The notes: generated by a model from the letters alone, not told the origin. Shown: positions 8,038 to 16,365, counted from the first letter of the stretch. The stretch is DNA of 28,937 nucleotides from Bacillota bacterium (GCA_023436305.1 JAEZJQ010000137.1:1-28937); one strand, 5' to 3'. Program-made: numbers and translations.

Positions 8038-8083
8038 AAAAGGGGCTGTCCCAAAAGGTAAAACTTTTAGGACAGCCCTTTTT
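8038..8083 (+). terminator. Terminator hairpin downstream of khtU (left end of IS relic)
   Basis: GGGCTGTCC (8043-8051) pairs with GGACAGCCC (8070-8078), and AAAAG pairs with CTTTT further in, around the loop GTAAAA. Five T residues follow on the plus strand and an A-run precedes the stem, so it may act in both directions. It overlaps the terminal inverted repeat of the IS relic. Confidence 0.65.
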
Positions 8084-8084
8084 C

Positions 8085-8700
8085 AAATTTCGGGAAAAGA
8101 CATCAATTTTACATAAAACAGACTCCACCTCAATGGCTCTCAACGCTCGGAGTTTCAAGCCTTTTTCGGAGGTAAGATTAGCTTTTGCTTTCCTTTTCAA
8201 CTCCTCAAGCCGGGGATTAAATCGGATTTTACGATTACCCTTGGACTTTGACAGTCTTCTTTAATTGTTTATCAGCCGGATTCAAAGCCAGCTTTTCGTC
8301 TAAAGCTTTAATCACTTCTTCCAATTTATCCGGTGAAATCGTCCGGCCTGTTTCCGCCGCTAATCCACATAAAATTAATATTTTCCATAAGTGATTTCGC
8401 GATTTCCCTAGAAGAGAATATCTTTTCGATGTATGCGTAAACCAATACCTTAAGCATCATTGGGATGAAAGCTAGAAGTTCCGCCGCCTTCATATTTGGA
8501 ATGTAACGGAGCTATATCCATCCTTTCGATAGCATTATTTACCTCTCTAACCACATGGTTTTGAGGAATGATGTCTGATAGGTAAGTGGGTAGCATCATT
8601 TGCCCTTTCTGATATTCTTTGAAGGTTATTTTGTTGTGAAGTTTCTTTTTGATTTTGTTTCGGTAGGGAGTTCATTAAATAGATTTATCTGTTCCAGATG
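8085..8700 (-). pseudogene. IS1182-type transposase remnant
   Basis: Reading the minus strand, consecutive pieces resemble one IS1182 transposase. HLEQINLFNEL (near 8700) is followed, in another frame, by KITFKEYQKGQMMLPTYL through GGGTSSFHP (about 8635-8462). A one-base shift leads into MMLKVLVYAYIEKIFSSREI and INFMWISGGNRPD (8460-8345), then ISPDKLEEVIKALDEKL (8340-8285) ending at TAA. The last piece is NPRLEELKRKAKANLTSEKG with RAIEVESV (8225-8115). Comparison with the usual family order shows at least two large gaps: one after GGNRPD and one before NPRLEE, the latter removing the catalytic core. At least two frameshifts and in-frame stops make it inactive. Frames and gaps were read by eye. 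Confidence 0.8.
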
Positions 8701-8746
8701 AATATTTTAACTTATTTGTTTTATTATGTAAACATAATTCTAGTAG

Positions 8747-8776
8747 AAAAGGCTGCCCTTTTGGGACAGCCCCTTT
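8747..8776 (-). terminator. Terminator hairpin downstream of secF (right end of IS relic)
   Basis: On the minus strand GGCTGTCCC pairs with GGGCAGCC around an AAAA loop (one bulge), followed by TTTT. It starts about 20 bases after the secF stop and coincides with the right end of the insertion element. Confidence 0.6.
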
Positions 8777-8794
8777 GGTTTTTTATGATCGAAA

Positions 8795-9751
8795 TTACCG
8801 GGTGGCCGTAGCCGGTTTACTCGCCAGCTTCCGGTTCTCCAGCCAGTCTTTATAAACGGCCCAAATCGGGCTGGCCACGAAGATTGAGGAGTAGGTTCCG
8901 GAGGTGATACCAATGATCAATGCGAAACAGAACTCCCGGATATTCGGAACCGTGACGAATAAGACCATAATGGCAAACAATGAAGTAAAACCGGTATTTA
9001 GCGAACGGCGGAATGTTTGCAGGATGCTGTCGTTCGCCAATTCCACGAAGGAATTCCCCTTCTGATGGTATTTCAGGTTTTCCCGAATCCGGTCAAATAT
9101 CACGATGGTATCATTAATTGAATATCCAAGAATCGTTAAAATAGTCGCGATGATTGTGGCGTTAATCTCCAAGCCCAGCAAACCGAAAATCCCCAAAACC
9201 AATATACAATCATGGAGCAATGCAACCACTGCCGCCACTCCGGATACGAACTCAAACCGGAACCAAATATAAACCAACATCAAAAGCGAGGCAATAATTA
9301 TTGCCATAATGGCGTTATTTACTAGTTCTTTCCCGATTAACGGGCTGACTCTGGTAACATCCAACCCCTGCGTTTTATCTTGGCCAAACTTGGCTTCCAA
9401 AGCGCTGACGACGGTTTCTTGTTCCGAATCCTTTAAGAACCGGGTATAAATCAAAACCCGGTGCTTCACATTACCATTGGAATCAACATATTGACTCGGC
9501 TGCGGCGCAGTGTATTTAAAGTCCGGCAACTTGATGGTTTCCAGGACATCCATCACCGCCATGGAAGTAACCGGTTTGGATACCGGGAAATATATTTTGG
9601 TGCCGCTCCGGAAATCAACCCCTAGATTTAAGGAATCTCCAGGTTTGGTTCCCCAGTTGTTATACGGATTAATAAACAGAAACAATACACTCAAAACCAT
9701 GGTCAACAGAAAAAAACCTATAAAATACCAGCGATATTTTAGTAAATTCAT
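8795..9751 (-). CDS. secF: Protein translocase subunit SecF
   Basis: Inner-membrane Sec accessory protein of 318 residues that, with SecD, uses the proton gradient to help pull exported proteins across the membrane. It has the N-terminal helix, the periplasmic P1-type domain with the LGVDFRSGTKIYF motif near residues 43-55, and five C-terminal helices. These include TILGYSINDTIVIFDRIREN, the family signature, and the last helix pair ending near WAVYKDWL. SecF starts inside the end of secD (ATGA overlap), with AGGAGG in the secD tail, so translation is coupled. Length and motifs are normal. It is the last gene of the operon, 18 bases before the insertion-element relic. Confidence 0.97.
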   Translation of the reverse strand: MNLLKYRWYFIGFFLLTMVLSVLFLFINPYNNWGTKPGDSLNLGVDFRSGTKIYFPVSKPVTSMAVMDVLETIKLPDFKYTAPQPSQYVDSNGNVKHRVLIYTRFLKDSEQETVVSALEAKFGQDKTQGLDVTRVSPLIGKELVNNAIMAIIIASLLMLVYIWFRFEFVSGVAAVVALLHDCILVLGIFGLLGLEINATIIATILTILGYSINDTIVIFDRIRENLKYHQKGNSFVELANDSILQTFRRSLNTGFTSLFAIMVLFVTVPNIREFCFALIIGITSGTYSSIFVASPIWAVYKDWLENRKLASKPATATR

Positions 9752-11265
9752 GATTGCACAACCTCCTTGGCCCCAAAATATTTGGCGTAACGATCCGGAT
9801 CACGATCAATTCGCCATTCTAAAAATACCCTGGTGACAAAGATTGCGGTAAACATACTAATTATAACTCCGATAATCAAAGTAACCGCAAATCCCTTAAC
9901 CGGTCCGTTTCCAAGGAAGAACAGAACCGCGGCGGAAATCAAAGTAGTGAGATTCGAATCAAGGATTGTGACATAAGCTCTGTCAAATCCACCTTGAACG
10001 GCTGCCCGTACCCGTTTGCCGTTCCGCAACTCGTCCTTAATCCGTTCAAAAATAATGATATTGGCGTCAACCGCCATACCCAGGGATAAAATGAATCCGG
10101 CGATACCCGGCAAGGTCAATACTCCCCGGAATGCGGCCATTACTCCCAAAACCAAAACTCCATAGATAATTAAAGCGAAATCCGCCAATAAACCCGGTAT
10201 ACCGTAAAAGAGTAACATAAAGAGAATAACCAGAATAATCCCGATGATGCACGAGAAAATGCTCTGATTGATTATTTCCTTCCCAAGGGTGGGAGCAACT
10301 TGAGTCGATTGCTCAACTTTCAGGGAAATTGGAAGGGCGCCGGATTTCATCAATAAAGCGTATTTCTCAACTTCTTCCTTCGGTGTATTCCCCAGTCGAA
10401 TAATTCCTTCGCCTTTGCTAAGCGGTTCTTCAATTACCGGATTGATTAGTTCTGTCTCATCAAGATAAACACCCATATTCTTACGGACGTTTTCAGTCGT
10501 TATCTTGGCCAGCTGTTTGGCGTCCTCGCCCTTAAACCCGAAAAAGATAACATAACCATCTCCGGCATGGAAACTCACGCCAACTTCTTTCATATTGGTT
10601 CCATCCATCACGATCCGGTTATCGATCCGGAAGGTCAACCGGCCGGTGGACATGAGTATATCCTGAGCTTCTCGTAAACTGCTGATACCCGGTAGCTGAA
10701 CATTAATTCTATTGTTTGTATCAATTCGCACGTCAGCTTCGGCCATTTGCCCCGCAGCATCATTGATACGGCTCTCAATAACCGCTACCGACCGTGCCAG
10801 GGCATCCTCGGGGAAGTCTTTCGCATCCTGCAAAACAGTTAAACTGATTTTGTTTCCTTCCTGTTTGGTTTCAAAGTTTAAGTTTTTAGGCTCCCCATAA
10901 AAGTTAAACTTCAAACGGGATGGGAAAGTGCCCGCGTTAATGGCTCGTTCGGCTTCGGCGGCGCTGTTAAAGGAAAACACCAGGCCATCATAACGTTCAT
11001 TATCCACGGTTCCTAAAAAAGTCATATTTGGAGAAATATTGGCTTGTCTCATTTTCGCAAGCAAATCATCTCCTAATTTAGAAAGCACGTTTTGGCCTAA
11101 ACGGTAATCGGGGGTTAATAATAACTCAATTCCCCCCTTTAAATCGAGGCCCAGGCGAATCGCTTCAGAGTTGAACAATTTATTCCCAAGTGGGCCAAGT
11201 AATAACGAAAAAATTAATACCAATGCGAAAATCGCCAAAAACTTCCATCGCAAATCATTTCTCAC
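9748..11265 (-). CDS. secD: Protein translocase subunit SecD
   Basis: SecD, 505 residues from the GTG at 11265, which follows AAAGGAGG by seven bases; the frame is open to a TTG further upstream that lies before the ribosome site. The protein has an N-terminal helix, the LGLDLKGGIELLL motif (from about residue 38), a large periplasmic domain, and C-terminal helices. Among the latter are GIAGFILSLGMAVDANIIIFERIKDE and SNLTTLISAAVLFFLGNGPVKGF, both SecD/RND-type signatures. The Asp in AVDAN is the expected proton-relay position. It stands between the unknown 143-residue membrane protein and secF, with a four-base overlap into secF. Confidence 0.97.
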   Translation of the reverse strand: MRNDLRWKFLAIFALVLIFSLLLGPLGNKLFNSEAIRLGLDLKGGIELLLTPDYRLGQNVLSKLGDDLLAKMRQANISPNMTFLGTVDNERYDGLVFSFNSAAEAERAINAGTFPSRLKFNFYGEPKNLNFETKQEGNKISLTVLQDAKDFPEDALARSVAVIESRINDAAGQMAEADVRIDTNNRINVQLPGISSLREAQDILMSTGRLTFRIDNRIVMDGTNMKEVGVSFHAGDGYVIFFGFKGEDAKQLAKITTENVRKNMGVYLDETELINPVIEEPLSKGEGIIRLGNTPKEEVEKYALLMKSGALPISLKVEQSTQVAPTLGKEIINQSIFSCIIGIILVILFMLLFYGIPGLLADFALIIYGVLVLGVMAAFRGVLTLPGIAGFILSLGMAVDANIIIFERIKDELRNGKRVRAAVQGGFDRAYVTILDSNLTTLISAAVLFFLGNGPVKGFAVTLIIGVIISMFTAIFVTRVFLEWRIDRDPDRYAKYFGAKEVVQS

Positions 11266-11323
11266 AATAATTCCTCCTTTAACCAAGTTTTAAACTATCT
11301 ATTTAACTGGGTTTTGATAGCAT

Positions 11324-11755
11324 TTAAGCCATTATACCACCCAAGTGTATTGTCATCGTTACAATCCCCGGTTCACCTTCGGAACTGGTCCGGGAACTTT
11401 GATAAAATTGAAAGAAAAATAACAGTATCATCGCCGCAAAGAAAAAACCGAAAACGTTAATTCGTTGCCGAAACGAAAAAACCTTACTCAAAAGCGATAC
11501 AAAATGCCGTCCCAAAAAGCCGAGATCAAAAGATGGCACCAAACCCGGGCGGATCACAATTCTTGCGGAACAATCCTTGAATGGACCGGTTGGATTTAAC
11601 TTGCCATCCATATGGGCTAACGCGGCAAAAGTGGTGGTAACAAAAATCCTGGTTGAATCCGGTGTTTCCCGGTCAATCTGAATAAAAGCTATCCCGAAAA
11701 TAGCCAATAAAAAAATTGAATAAATTAGCACCCAATAGATTACCGGCCGTTTCAA
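11324..11755 (-). CDS. Uncharacterised two-helix membrane protein upstream of secD
   Basis: I do not recognise the family. From the TTG at 11755 (GGAGG eight bases upstream) the product is 143 residues beginning MKRPVIYWVLIYSIFLLAIFG, a charged start followed by one membrane helix. An extracytoplasmic segment of about 75 residues follows, then a second helix (NVFGFFFAAMILLFFFQFY) and a short tail. The frame is also open to an ATG at 11791, which lacks a good ribosome site. It lies between a 64-residue membrane protein and secD, all on one likely transcript, so a role near the Sec translocon is possible but inferred from position only. Confidence 0.65.
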   Translation of the reverse strand: MKRPVIYWVLIYSIFLLAIFGIAFIQIDRETPDSTRIFVTTTFAALAHMDGKLNPTGPFKDCSARIVIRPGLVPSFDLGFLGRHFVSLLSKVFSFRQRINVFGFFFAAMILLFFFQFYQSSRTSSEGEPGIVTMTIHLGGIMA

Positions 11756-11808
11756 CCTCAAACCCTCCGTTACATTCCATGAAGTACTCATAAATCGTTT
11801 AAAATAGA

Positions 11809-12003
11809 TTATTTCACAACTTTCTTATTCTGTTTGGAAGCCGTCGCTTTAGGCACTGCTGTTTTAGACGCCGTCTTGGCTTGCATGGCTTCGCGGTTTT
11901 CCTTGGCCTTCGCGGCAACTACCTTCTCCGCGCAGGCCGCCCCATAAGCAAACAATGCGAAGATACCCAATACGATCGCGATGGTGATAATTTGAAAACT
12001 CAT
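11809..12003 (-). CDS. Small single-helix membrane protein, first gene of the secDF operon
   Basis: A 64-residue protein with one hydrophobic helix (about 3-25, IITIAIVLGIFALFAYGAAC) and a tail rich in Lys, Ala and Thr (AKAKENREAMQAKTASKTA). No family is recognised. GGAGG is seven bases before the ATG, so it is likely to be expressed. It is the first gene after the strong secDF promoter and leader hairpin. Its place recalls short regulatory or arrest peptides that control secDF or yidC in other bacteria, but nothing in the sequence proves that. It may simply be a small Sec-associated membrane protein. Confidence 0.65.
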   Translation of the reverse strand: MSFQIITIAIVLGIFALFAYGAACAEKVVAAKAKENREAMQAKTASKTAVPKATASKQNKKVVK

Positions 12004-12031
12004 CCAAATCCCTCCTATTCTTTATAAAGAT

Positions 12032-12087
12032 AAAAAACGTCCGCCATAACCCCTCGATTTCATATCGGTACGCGAGCTATGCGGAAC
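12032..12087 (-). promoter_or_regulatory. Terminator-like leader hairpin (possible attenuator) before the secDF operon
   Basis: On the minus strand GTTCCGCATAGCTCG (from 12087) pairs, with small bulges, with CGAGGGGTTATGGCGGAC, followed at once by six T residues (12032-12037). It begins about 13 bases after the expected transcription start and ends 29 bases before the first gene. Because promoter and genes flank it, it would act as a conditional terminator or stabilising leader. Confidence 0.5.
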
Positions 12088-12106
12088 ACTTAAAAACACA
12101 TATTTA

Positions 12107-12135
12107 ATTATAACGATTCCAACGAAGCTTGTCAA
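12107..12135 (-). promoter_or_regulatory. Consensus sigmaA promoter of the secDF operon
   Basis: A perfect TTGACA (12130-12135) and a perfect TATAAT (12107-12112) lie 17 bases apart on the minus strand, reading toward the 64-residue gene and secDF. Confidence 0.85.
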
Positions 12136-12176
12136 TTAAAAGGAATTCGTTTATTATTAGAATCATTTGGAATAAT

Positions 12177-12225
12177 ATAAAAAGAAAGCTTAAACCATTA
12201 ATAGTCCAAGCTCTCTTCTTTCTAA
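12177..12225 (-). terminator. Probable terminator after yajC
   Basis: On the minus strand GAGAGCTT pairs (one mismatch) with AAGCTTTC, around a loop of about 18 bases, followed by a T-rich run. It starts just after the yajC stop and upstream of the secDF promoter. Confidence 0.5.
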
Positions 12226-12228
12226 ACT

Positions 12229-12555
12229 TTATCCTTTTACCCGGCCGACCGCACTTTTTGTAATCTGAATCTCCGTTTTTTCCGCGATTCTTATCCGGAT
12301 ATCATCTTCGTCGATTTCAGTAATCTCGCCGTGGATACCGGACGTGGTGATTATCTTATCACCTTTTTTCAAATTCTGCAACATGGTATTCCGTTGTTTC
12401 TGCTGTTTCCGTTGCGGGACAATCATCATTACCCAAAAGAGCACCAAAACCAATAGCATCATAATCATTGGGCTGGCAAGGAAACCCGCCACCCCGGTAG
12501 GCGCAGTAGGCGCGGTATCAACCTTTCCTGCAAGCGCCAAAATAAACCATTCCAT
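12229..12555 (-). CDS. yajC: Preprotein translocase subunit YajC
   Basis: Small Sec accessory membrane protein, 108 residues. One membrane helix (about 26-45, SPMIMMLLVLVLFWVMMIVP) is followed by the hallmark PQRKQQKQRNTMLQNLKKGD and a basic soluble domain with IITTSGIHGEITEI. YajC associates with SecDF in the Sec holo-translocon; the precise role is not settled. An AAAAGGAGG site precedes the ATG. It lies 15 bases after tgt, the usual tgt-yajC pairing, and is the last gene before the terminator. Confidence 0.95.
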   Translation of the reverse strand: MEWFILALAGKVDTAPTAPTGVAGFLASPMIMMLLVLVLFWVMMIVPQRKQQKQRNTMLQNLKKGDKIITTSGIHGEITEIDEDDIRIRIAEKTEIQITKSAVGRVKG

Positions 12556-12570
12556 TTTTTACACCTCCTT

Positions 12571-13722
12571 TTACTCCGCAATTTTATTCGACATTATAAA
12601 AGTATTTCCCTCTAATTTATCATACAATCGGAAGAATTCTTGTTTCCGTTCATAAAAAGTATCGGTTTTCAACCCATCTCTAATATTATTCATAACCTTC
12701 CCTAAAAAATGCAGATTATGATAAGTTATTAGAAATCCGCCAAGAAATTCACCGGCTTTGAACAAATGCCGCAAATAAGCCCGGGTATATGATTTACACG
12801 TATAACAATCGCAATTGGGATCCAGCGGAGTAAAGTCCCTTAGATACTTGGCGTCACGGATGATAACTCTCCCCAGTGAAGTCATGGCGGTTCCATGCCG
12901 GGCAATCCGGGTTGGAAAAACGCAATCGAACATGTCGATCCCCCGTTCCACTCCTTCCCAAAGCGCATCCGGGGACCCTACTCCCATAAGATAACGAGGT
13001 TTTTCCTTGGGCAGAAGTGGCACGGTATAATCCAGCACCTCATACATCACCGGTTTGGGCTCACCAACGCTCAAACCCCCAATGGCATACCCCGGAAAAT
13101 CCATGCCCGCCAAAACCCGGGCGCTCTCTTCCCGCAAATCCCGGTAGGTAACGCCCTGGACAATGCCGAAAAGCACCTGCCCAGGATGATTATGGGCCTT
13201 CAAACAACGTTCCGCCCAGCGGTTAGTCCGTTCCATGGCCTCCTTGGCCGGTTTGTATTCCGACGGATACGGCAGGCAGACATCAAAAACCATGGCAATA
13301 TCGGCCCCTAAGGCCATCTCAATCTCCATCACCTTTTCCGGCGTGAAAAAATGCGGTGAACCATCGATATGGGACCGGAACATAACCCCTTCTTCACTTA
13401 CTTTATTCAGATTGGCCAGGCTAAATACCTGGAACCCGCCGCTATCGGTGAGCAGTGAACCGTTCCAGTTCATGAAACCGTGAAGTCCACCCGCTTCCTT
13501 GACAATATCCGCCCCCGGCCTCATATACAGATGATATGTATTCCCCAAAATAAGCTTAAAACCCATCTCCTGCAAATTATCCACCGTCATGGCCTTGACC
13601 GCCCCCTGCGTCCCCACCGGCATGAATACCGGCGTTTCGATCTGGTTGCGGTCGGTGGTAATGAGGCCCAAACGGCCTTTGGTTTCGGTGGATTGCTTTT
13701 GAACGGTAAATGAGAAAGACAT
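12571..13722 (-). CDS. tgt: tRNA-guanine transglycosylase (queuine tRNA-ribosyltransferase)
   Basis: Exchanges guanine-34 for preQ1 in GUN-anticodon tRNAs, the first tRNA-bound step of queuosine synthesis. The 383-residue protein has the usual length. Catalytic Asp is in TDSGGFQVF (92-100), the second Asp region is in DMFDCVFPTRIARHG, and zinc is bound by CDCYTC (304-309) plus His335, the canonical CxCxxCx25H pattern. I use the ATG at 13722, six bases after AGAAGG; an upstream GTG at 13749 has no ribosome site. QueA, the next enzyme of the pathway, is encoded about 300 bases upstream in the same direction. Confidence 0.97.
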   Translation of the reverse strand: MSFSFTVQKQSTETKGRLGLITTDRNQIETPVFMPVGTQGAVKAMTVDNLQEMGFKLILGNTYHLYMRPGADIVKEAGGLHGFMNWNGSLLTDSGGFQVFSLANLNKVSEEGVMFRSHIDGSPHFFTPEKVMEIEMALGADIAMVFDVCLPYPSEYKPAKEAMERTNRWAERCLKAHNHPGQVLFGIVQGVTYRDLREESARVLAGMDFPGYAIGGLSVGEPKPVMYEVLDYTVPLLPKEKPRYLMGVGSPDALWEGVERGIDMFDCVFPTRIARHGTAMTSLGRVIIRDAKYLRDFTPLDPNCDCYTCKSYTRAYLRHLFKAGEFLGGFLITYHNLHFLGKVMNNIRDGLKTDTFYERKQEFFRLYDKLEGNTFIMSNKIAE

Positions 13723-14023
13723 GGCTACCTTCTTTTCATTCGCGCGCACGCGATGTATTTATAATTACTCAGGCGATTAAAGATGTAAATTCATAAAGGA
13801 ATAAATCCTGCTACACGGAATATCGGATCGATATAATGAATCACCGGGTAATAGTATTATATAAAATCAAAAAAAATAATCAAGTTGTTCCAATTAAACT
13901 GATAGAGACTCTTCTGTAAATCTAAATGCAACACATCAAAATCTTTTACTTGTAGATAAACTATGTCATCATTGTTGATTTTTCATCCATGATAATCCCG
14001 TAAATCCCTTCCGAAAAATTATT
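13723..14023. other. AT-rich spacer between queA and tgt
   Basis: There is no credible open frame on either strand. Apart from a likely tgt promoter at 13856-13883, nothing is recognised; in particular I see no preQ1 riboswitch. Confidence 0.5.
13856..13883 (-). promoter_or_regulatory. Candidate sigmaA promoter for tgt-yajC
   Basis: TTGATT (13878-13883) and a perfect TATAAT (13856-13861) lie 16 bases apart on the minus strand, about 130 bases upstream of tgt, in a very AT-rich spacer. Confidence 0.45.
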
Positions 14024-15046
14024 CTATAATATCAACATCGCATCCCCAAAGCTAAAGAATCGGTACTTTTCCGCAATGGCCCGCCGGTAGCTTTCCAGGA
14101 TGAATTCGTGGCCGGCGAAGGCGGAGACCAGCATCAGTAAGGTGGACTTGGGCAAATGAAAATTGGTGATGAGTCCGTCAATAATTTTAAACTCAAAACC
14201 GGGGTAGATAAAAATATTGGTACCTCCCGAACCGGGCGCTACTTGTCCTCGGGATACGGCACGGGACTCCAATACCCGGACCACGGTGGTCCCCACGGCG
14301 ATGACCCGCCCGCCGGACTGTTTGGTAGTGTTGATTAACCGGGCCAACTCCTCCGGCAGCGAGAACTCCTCGGGATGCATGATATGATCCTCCACCACTT
14401 CGGTTTTCACCGGCCGAAAAGTCCCGATTCCCACATGCAATGTTAGAAAACTCACATTTACGCCCCGGTTTTTAATCTTTTGGAAAAGTTCCGGGGTAAA
14501 ATGCAAACCGGCTGTGGGAGCCGCCACTGAACCTTCATACTCCGCGTAAATGGTTTGATAGCGTTCCGCGTCGGACAACTTTTGGGTGATATAGGGCGGT
14601 AAAGGAGTCTGCCCCGAACGGGCTAGCCAGGTCCTGAAGTTCAAATCCTTCGGAAACTCTACGATTCGGCCCCCATCCATCACGGTTCCGGTTACTTTCC
14701 CCACCACGCCTTCCTCAAATACCAGATCTGTCCCCGGTTTGGCTCTCTTTCCGGGACGGACCAAAGTCTCCCAGGTGTTTTCCGCAAGCTGTTTTAATAA
14801 AAAAACTTCCACCATTCCCGCCCCGCCCTGCTTCTTGGCAAACAGCCGCGCCGGAATGACCCGGGTATTGTTCAAAATTAATAAATCTCCCGCCTTCAAA
14901 AACCCGGGCAATTCATAAAAAAAATGATCGGAGCCTCTCTTCCCACCCCGGTCCAACACCATCAACCGTGAACTATCCCTCGGTTCCACCGGAACCTGGG
15001 CAATCAACTCCGGTGGTAGATCATAATCAAAATCATTAACAAACAT
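14024..15046 (-). CDS. queA: S-adenosylmethionine:tRNA ribosyltransferase-isomerase
   Basis: Transfers and rearranges the ribosyl group of SAM onto preQ1-34 in tRNA, giving epoxyqueuosine. The 340 residues match the family's usual length. Recognisable blocks are the N-terminal FDYDLPPELIAQVPVEPRD, GDLLILNNTRVIPARL, the GSVAAPTAGLHFT block, LHVGIGTFRPV, and the C-terminal NFHLPKSTLLMLVSAFAG. The ATG is the natural start by homology, though the ribosome site is weak (GGCTTTGG). It lies about 60 bases after spoIID and about 300 bases before tgt, its pathway partner. Confidence 0.97.
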   Translation of the reverse strand: MFVNDFDYDLPPELIAQVPVEPRDSSRLMVLDRGGKRGSDHFFYELPGFLKAGDLLILNNTRVIPARLFAKKQGGAGMVEVFLLKQLAENTWETLVRPGKRAKPGTDLVFEEGVVGKVTGTVMDGGRIVEFPKDLNFRTWLARSGQTPLPPYITQKLSDAERYQTIYAEYEGSVAAPTAGLHFTPELFQKIKNRGVNVSFLTLHVGIGTFRPVKTEVVEDHIMHPEEFSLPEELARLINTTKQSGGRVIAVGTTVVRVLESRAVSRGQVAPGSGGTNIFIYPGFEFKIIDGLITNFHLPKSTLLMLVSAFAGHEFILESYRRAIAEKYRFFSFGDAMLIL

Positions 15047-15108
15047 TTATCCAAAGCCAGCCTTCTTTTAATTTATCGTAATAATTCACTTTACGTCTTT
15101 TAACCGGG

Positions 15109-16365
15109 TTACAATTTATCAATCGTCTTTATCACCGTACCGGGGTAGTAATGCGCCAATATCTGCCCTTCACTATATCCAAAATCAGCCATTCCTTTCG
15201 CGCCCCACTGGCTCATGCCCACTCCATGTCCCCAACCGGCGCCCCGAATCACCAGTTTCAACGGTTCTTTATCGGCAAGCCAGGCCCAGGGGTCGGGCTG
15301 GTCCCAGGGGGGATTTAAAATTTCAGCGGCGATGCCCGGAATATCACTGGGAGACAAGACCGCAGGGTAAGGCTGACGGTTTGACCAATCAAGCGTAATG
15401 AAAGGCTCCGGACCATAAACCAGGAGAAACTGCATATTTGAACTGGGAATCCCGGCTAAACCCCGGAATTGATTTCCCGATAACGATACTTCACCCAGGT
15501 CGCCCTTGAGCGTTAAACGTAATATCCGTCCGTCCTTCCCAAAAGCAACGGGTAATAATTGTTTTAACCGGCCGATGCCCGGATACGCGCCAGTGGCTAA
15601 CCCCTGTAATTCAGGCCAGCTTAAGGTCCGGGTCCACCGGGCGTAAGGGGAATTTTGATCCCAATCAATCACCGGTTTTAAATACGGGGAAGAACTGCTC
15701 CAGACATTGGCCGCATCCTCCGTATATCCTCCGGAAGAGGAGTGGTAAAAGGCGCCGATAATTTTACCCTTATAGGTAAGTACTTGGCCCTTGGTTTCCA
15801 TTACCGCTTTATTGGTGCTCAAATATTCAGCGGTGGCGCCGCCGTAAACTTGACAGTGATCCGTGGCGCATAGATCAAAACCATTATCTTGATGGCGTTT
15901 TAATGAGGTACACGTATAAGTTCTGGCGGCAATGGCTTGCGTTTTCAAAACGGCGGCGGGCCATCCCGGAGAAACTTCCCTGGGAACCACACCCTGCAAG
16001 TATTCCTCCAGTTCCAGACGGTTTATCAATTGCAGTTTTCCTTTTTGGGCGGTGATTAAAAACATACCCCGGTAGTTGCGTGAACCCAAAGATAATAAAC
16101 TCCCTTCCGGGATGACCAGCAGTGGCCCGGTCCCCACCGGAATATCATTGATAAATAATGCGTCTTCGATGCAGGTGATTACTTCCTGGTCCCCGGGGAG
16201 AAAAATCGTCTGGGCCGGAGATGCCGCCAGATCCAGTATGGTTTCGGTACCACTAAGGGTTAACACGATCTCCGTCTGGTTGGTGGCCAGTCCAATATTG
16301 ACCTGACGGGTAGACTCGCCCCCATAGGCGTCCACGCAAAAAGTTCCCCATAGCAGTATGAACAT
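15109..16365 (-). CDS. spoIID: Stage II sporulation protein D (SpoIID/LytB family)
   Basis: Lytic transglycosylase that degrades peptidoglycan during engulfment of the forespore. From the ATG it has 418 residues. The SpoIID domain shows RLELEEYLQGVVPREVSP with the catalytic Glu at 130, then AVLKTQAIAARTY, a Cys/His cluster LCATDHCQVYGG (166-176) likely to hold zinc, and a C-terminal RGAGWGHGVGMSQWGAKGMA. The ATG gives a signal peptide without a basic N-region. Sixteen codons upstream, at 16413, a CTG sits nine bases after GGGAGG and would add LDRKNGEAWK before the hydrophobic stretch, so that rare start may be the true one. It directly follows era. Confidence 0.93.
   Translation of the reverse strand: MFILLWGTFCVDAYGGESTRQVNIGLATNQTEIVLTLSGTETILDLAASPAQTIFLPGDQEVITCIEDALFINDIPVGTGPLLVIPEGSLLSLGSRNYRGMFLITAQKGKLQLINRLELEEYLQGVVPREVSPGWPAAVLKTQAIAARTYTCTSLKRHQDNGFDLCATDHCQVYGGATAEYLSTNKAVMETKGQVLTYKGKIIGAFYHSSSGGYTEDAANVWSSSSPYLKPVIDWDQNSPYARWTRTLSWPELQGLATGAYPGIGRLKQLLPVAFGKDGRILRLTLKGDLGEVSLSGNQFRGLAGIPSSNMQFLLVYGPEPFITLDWSNRQPYPAVLSPSDIPGIAAEILNPPWDQPDPWAWLADKEPLKLVIRGAGWGHGVGMSQWGAKGMADFGYSEGQILAHYYPGTVIKTIDKL

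Larger units (their letters stand above)
8039..8776. mobile_element. Degenerate IS1182-type insertion element, internally deleted
   Basis: A 738-base element is bounded by a perfect 20-base inverted repeat (8039-8058 and 8757-8776) beginning AAAGGGGCTGTCCC, a terminus typical of IS1182-family elements. Inside, the minus strand encodes scattered transposase pieces that match this family in the right order but in shifted frames. Full-length relatives are about twice as long or more, so much of the interior is lost. No clear target-site duplication is seen in the flanks. The element sits between convergent operons, 18 bases from the secF stop, and disrupts no gene. Confidence 0.8.

Noticed and set aside
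13723..15108. PreQ1 riboswitch near queA and tgt
   Set aside because: Neither upstream spacer shows the short pseudoknot pattern of preQ1 classes that I could recognise.
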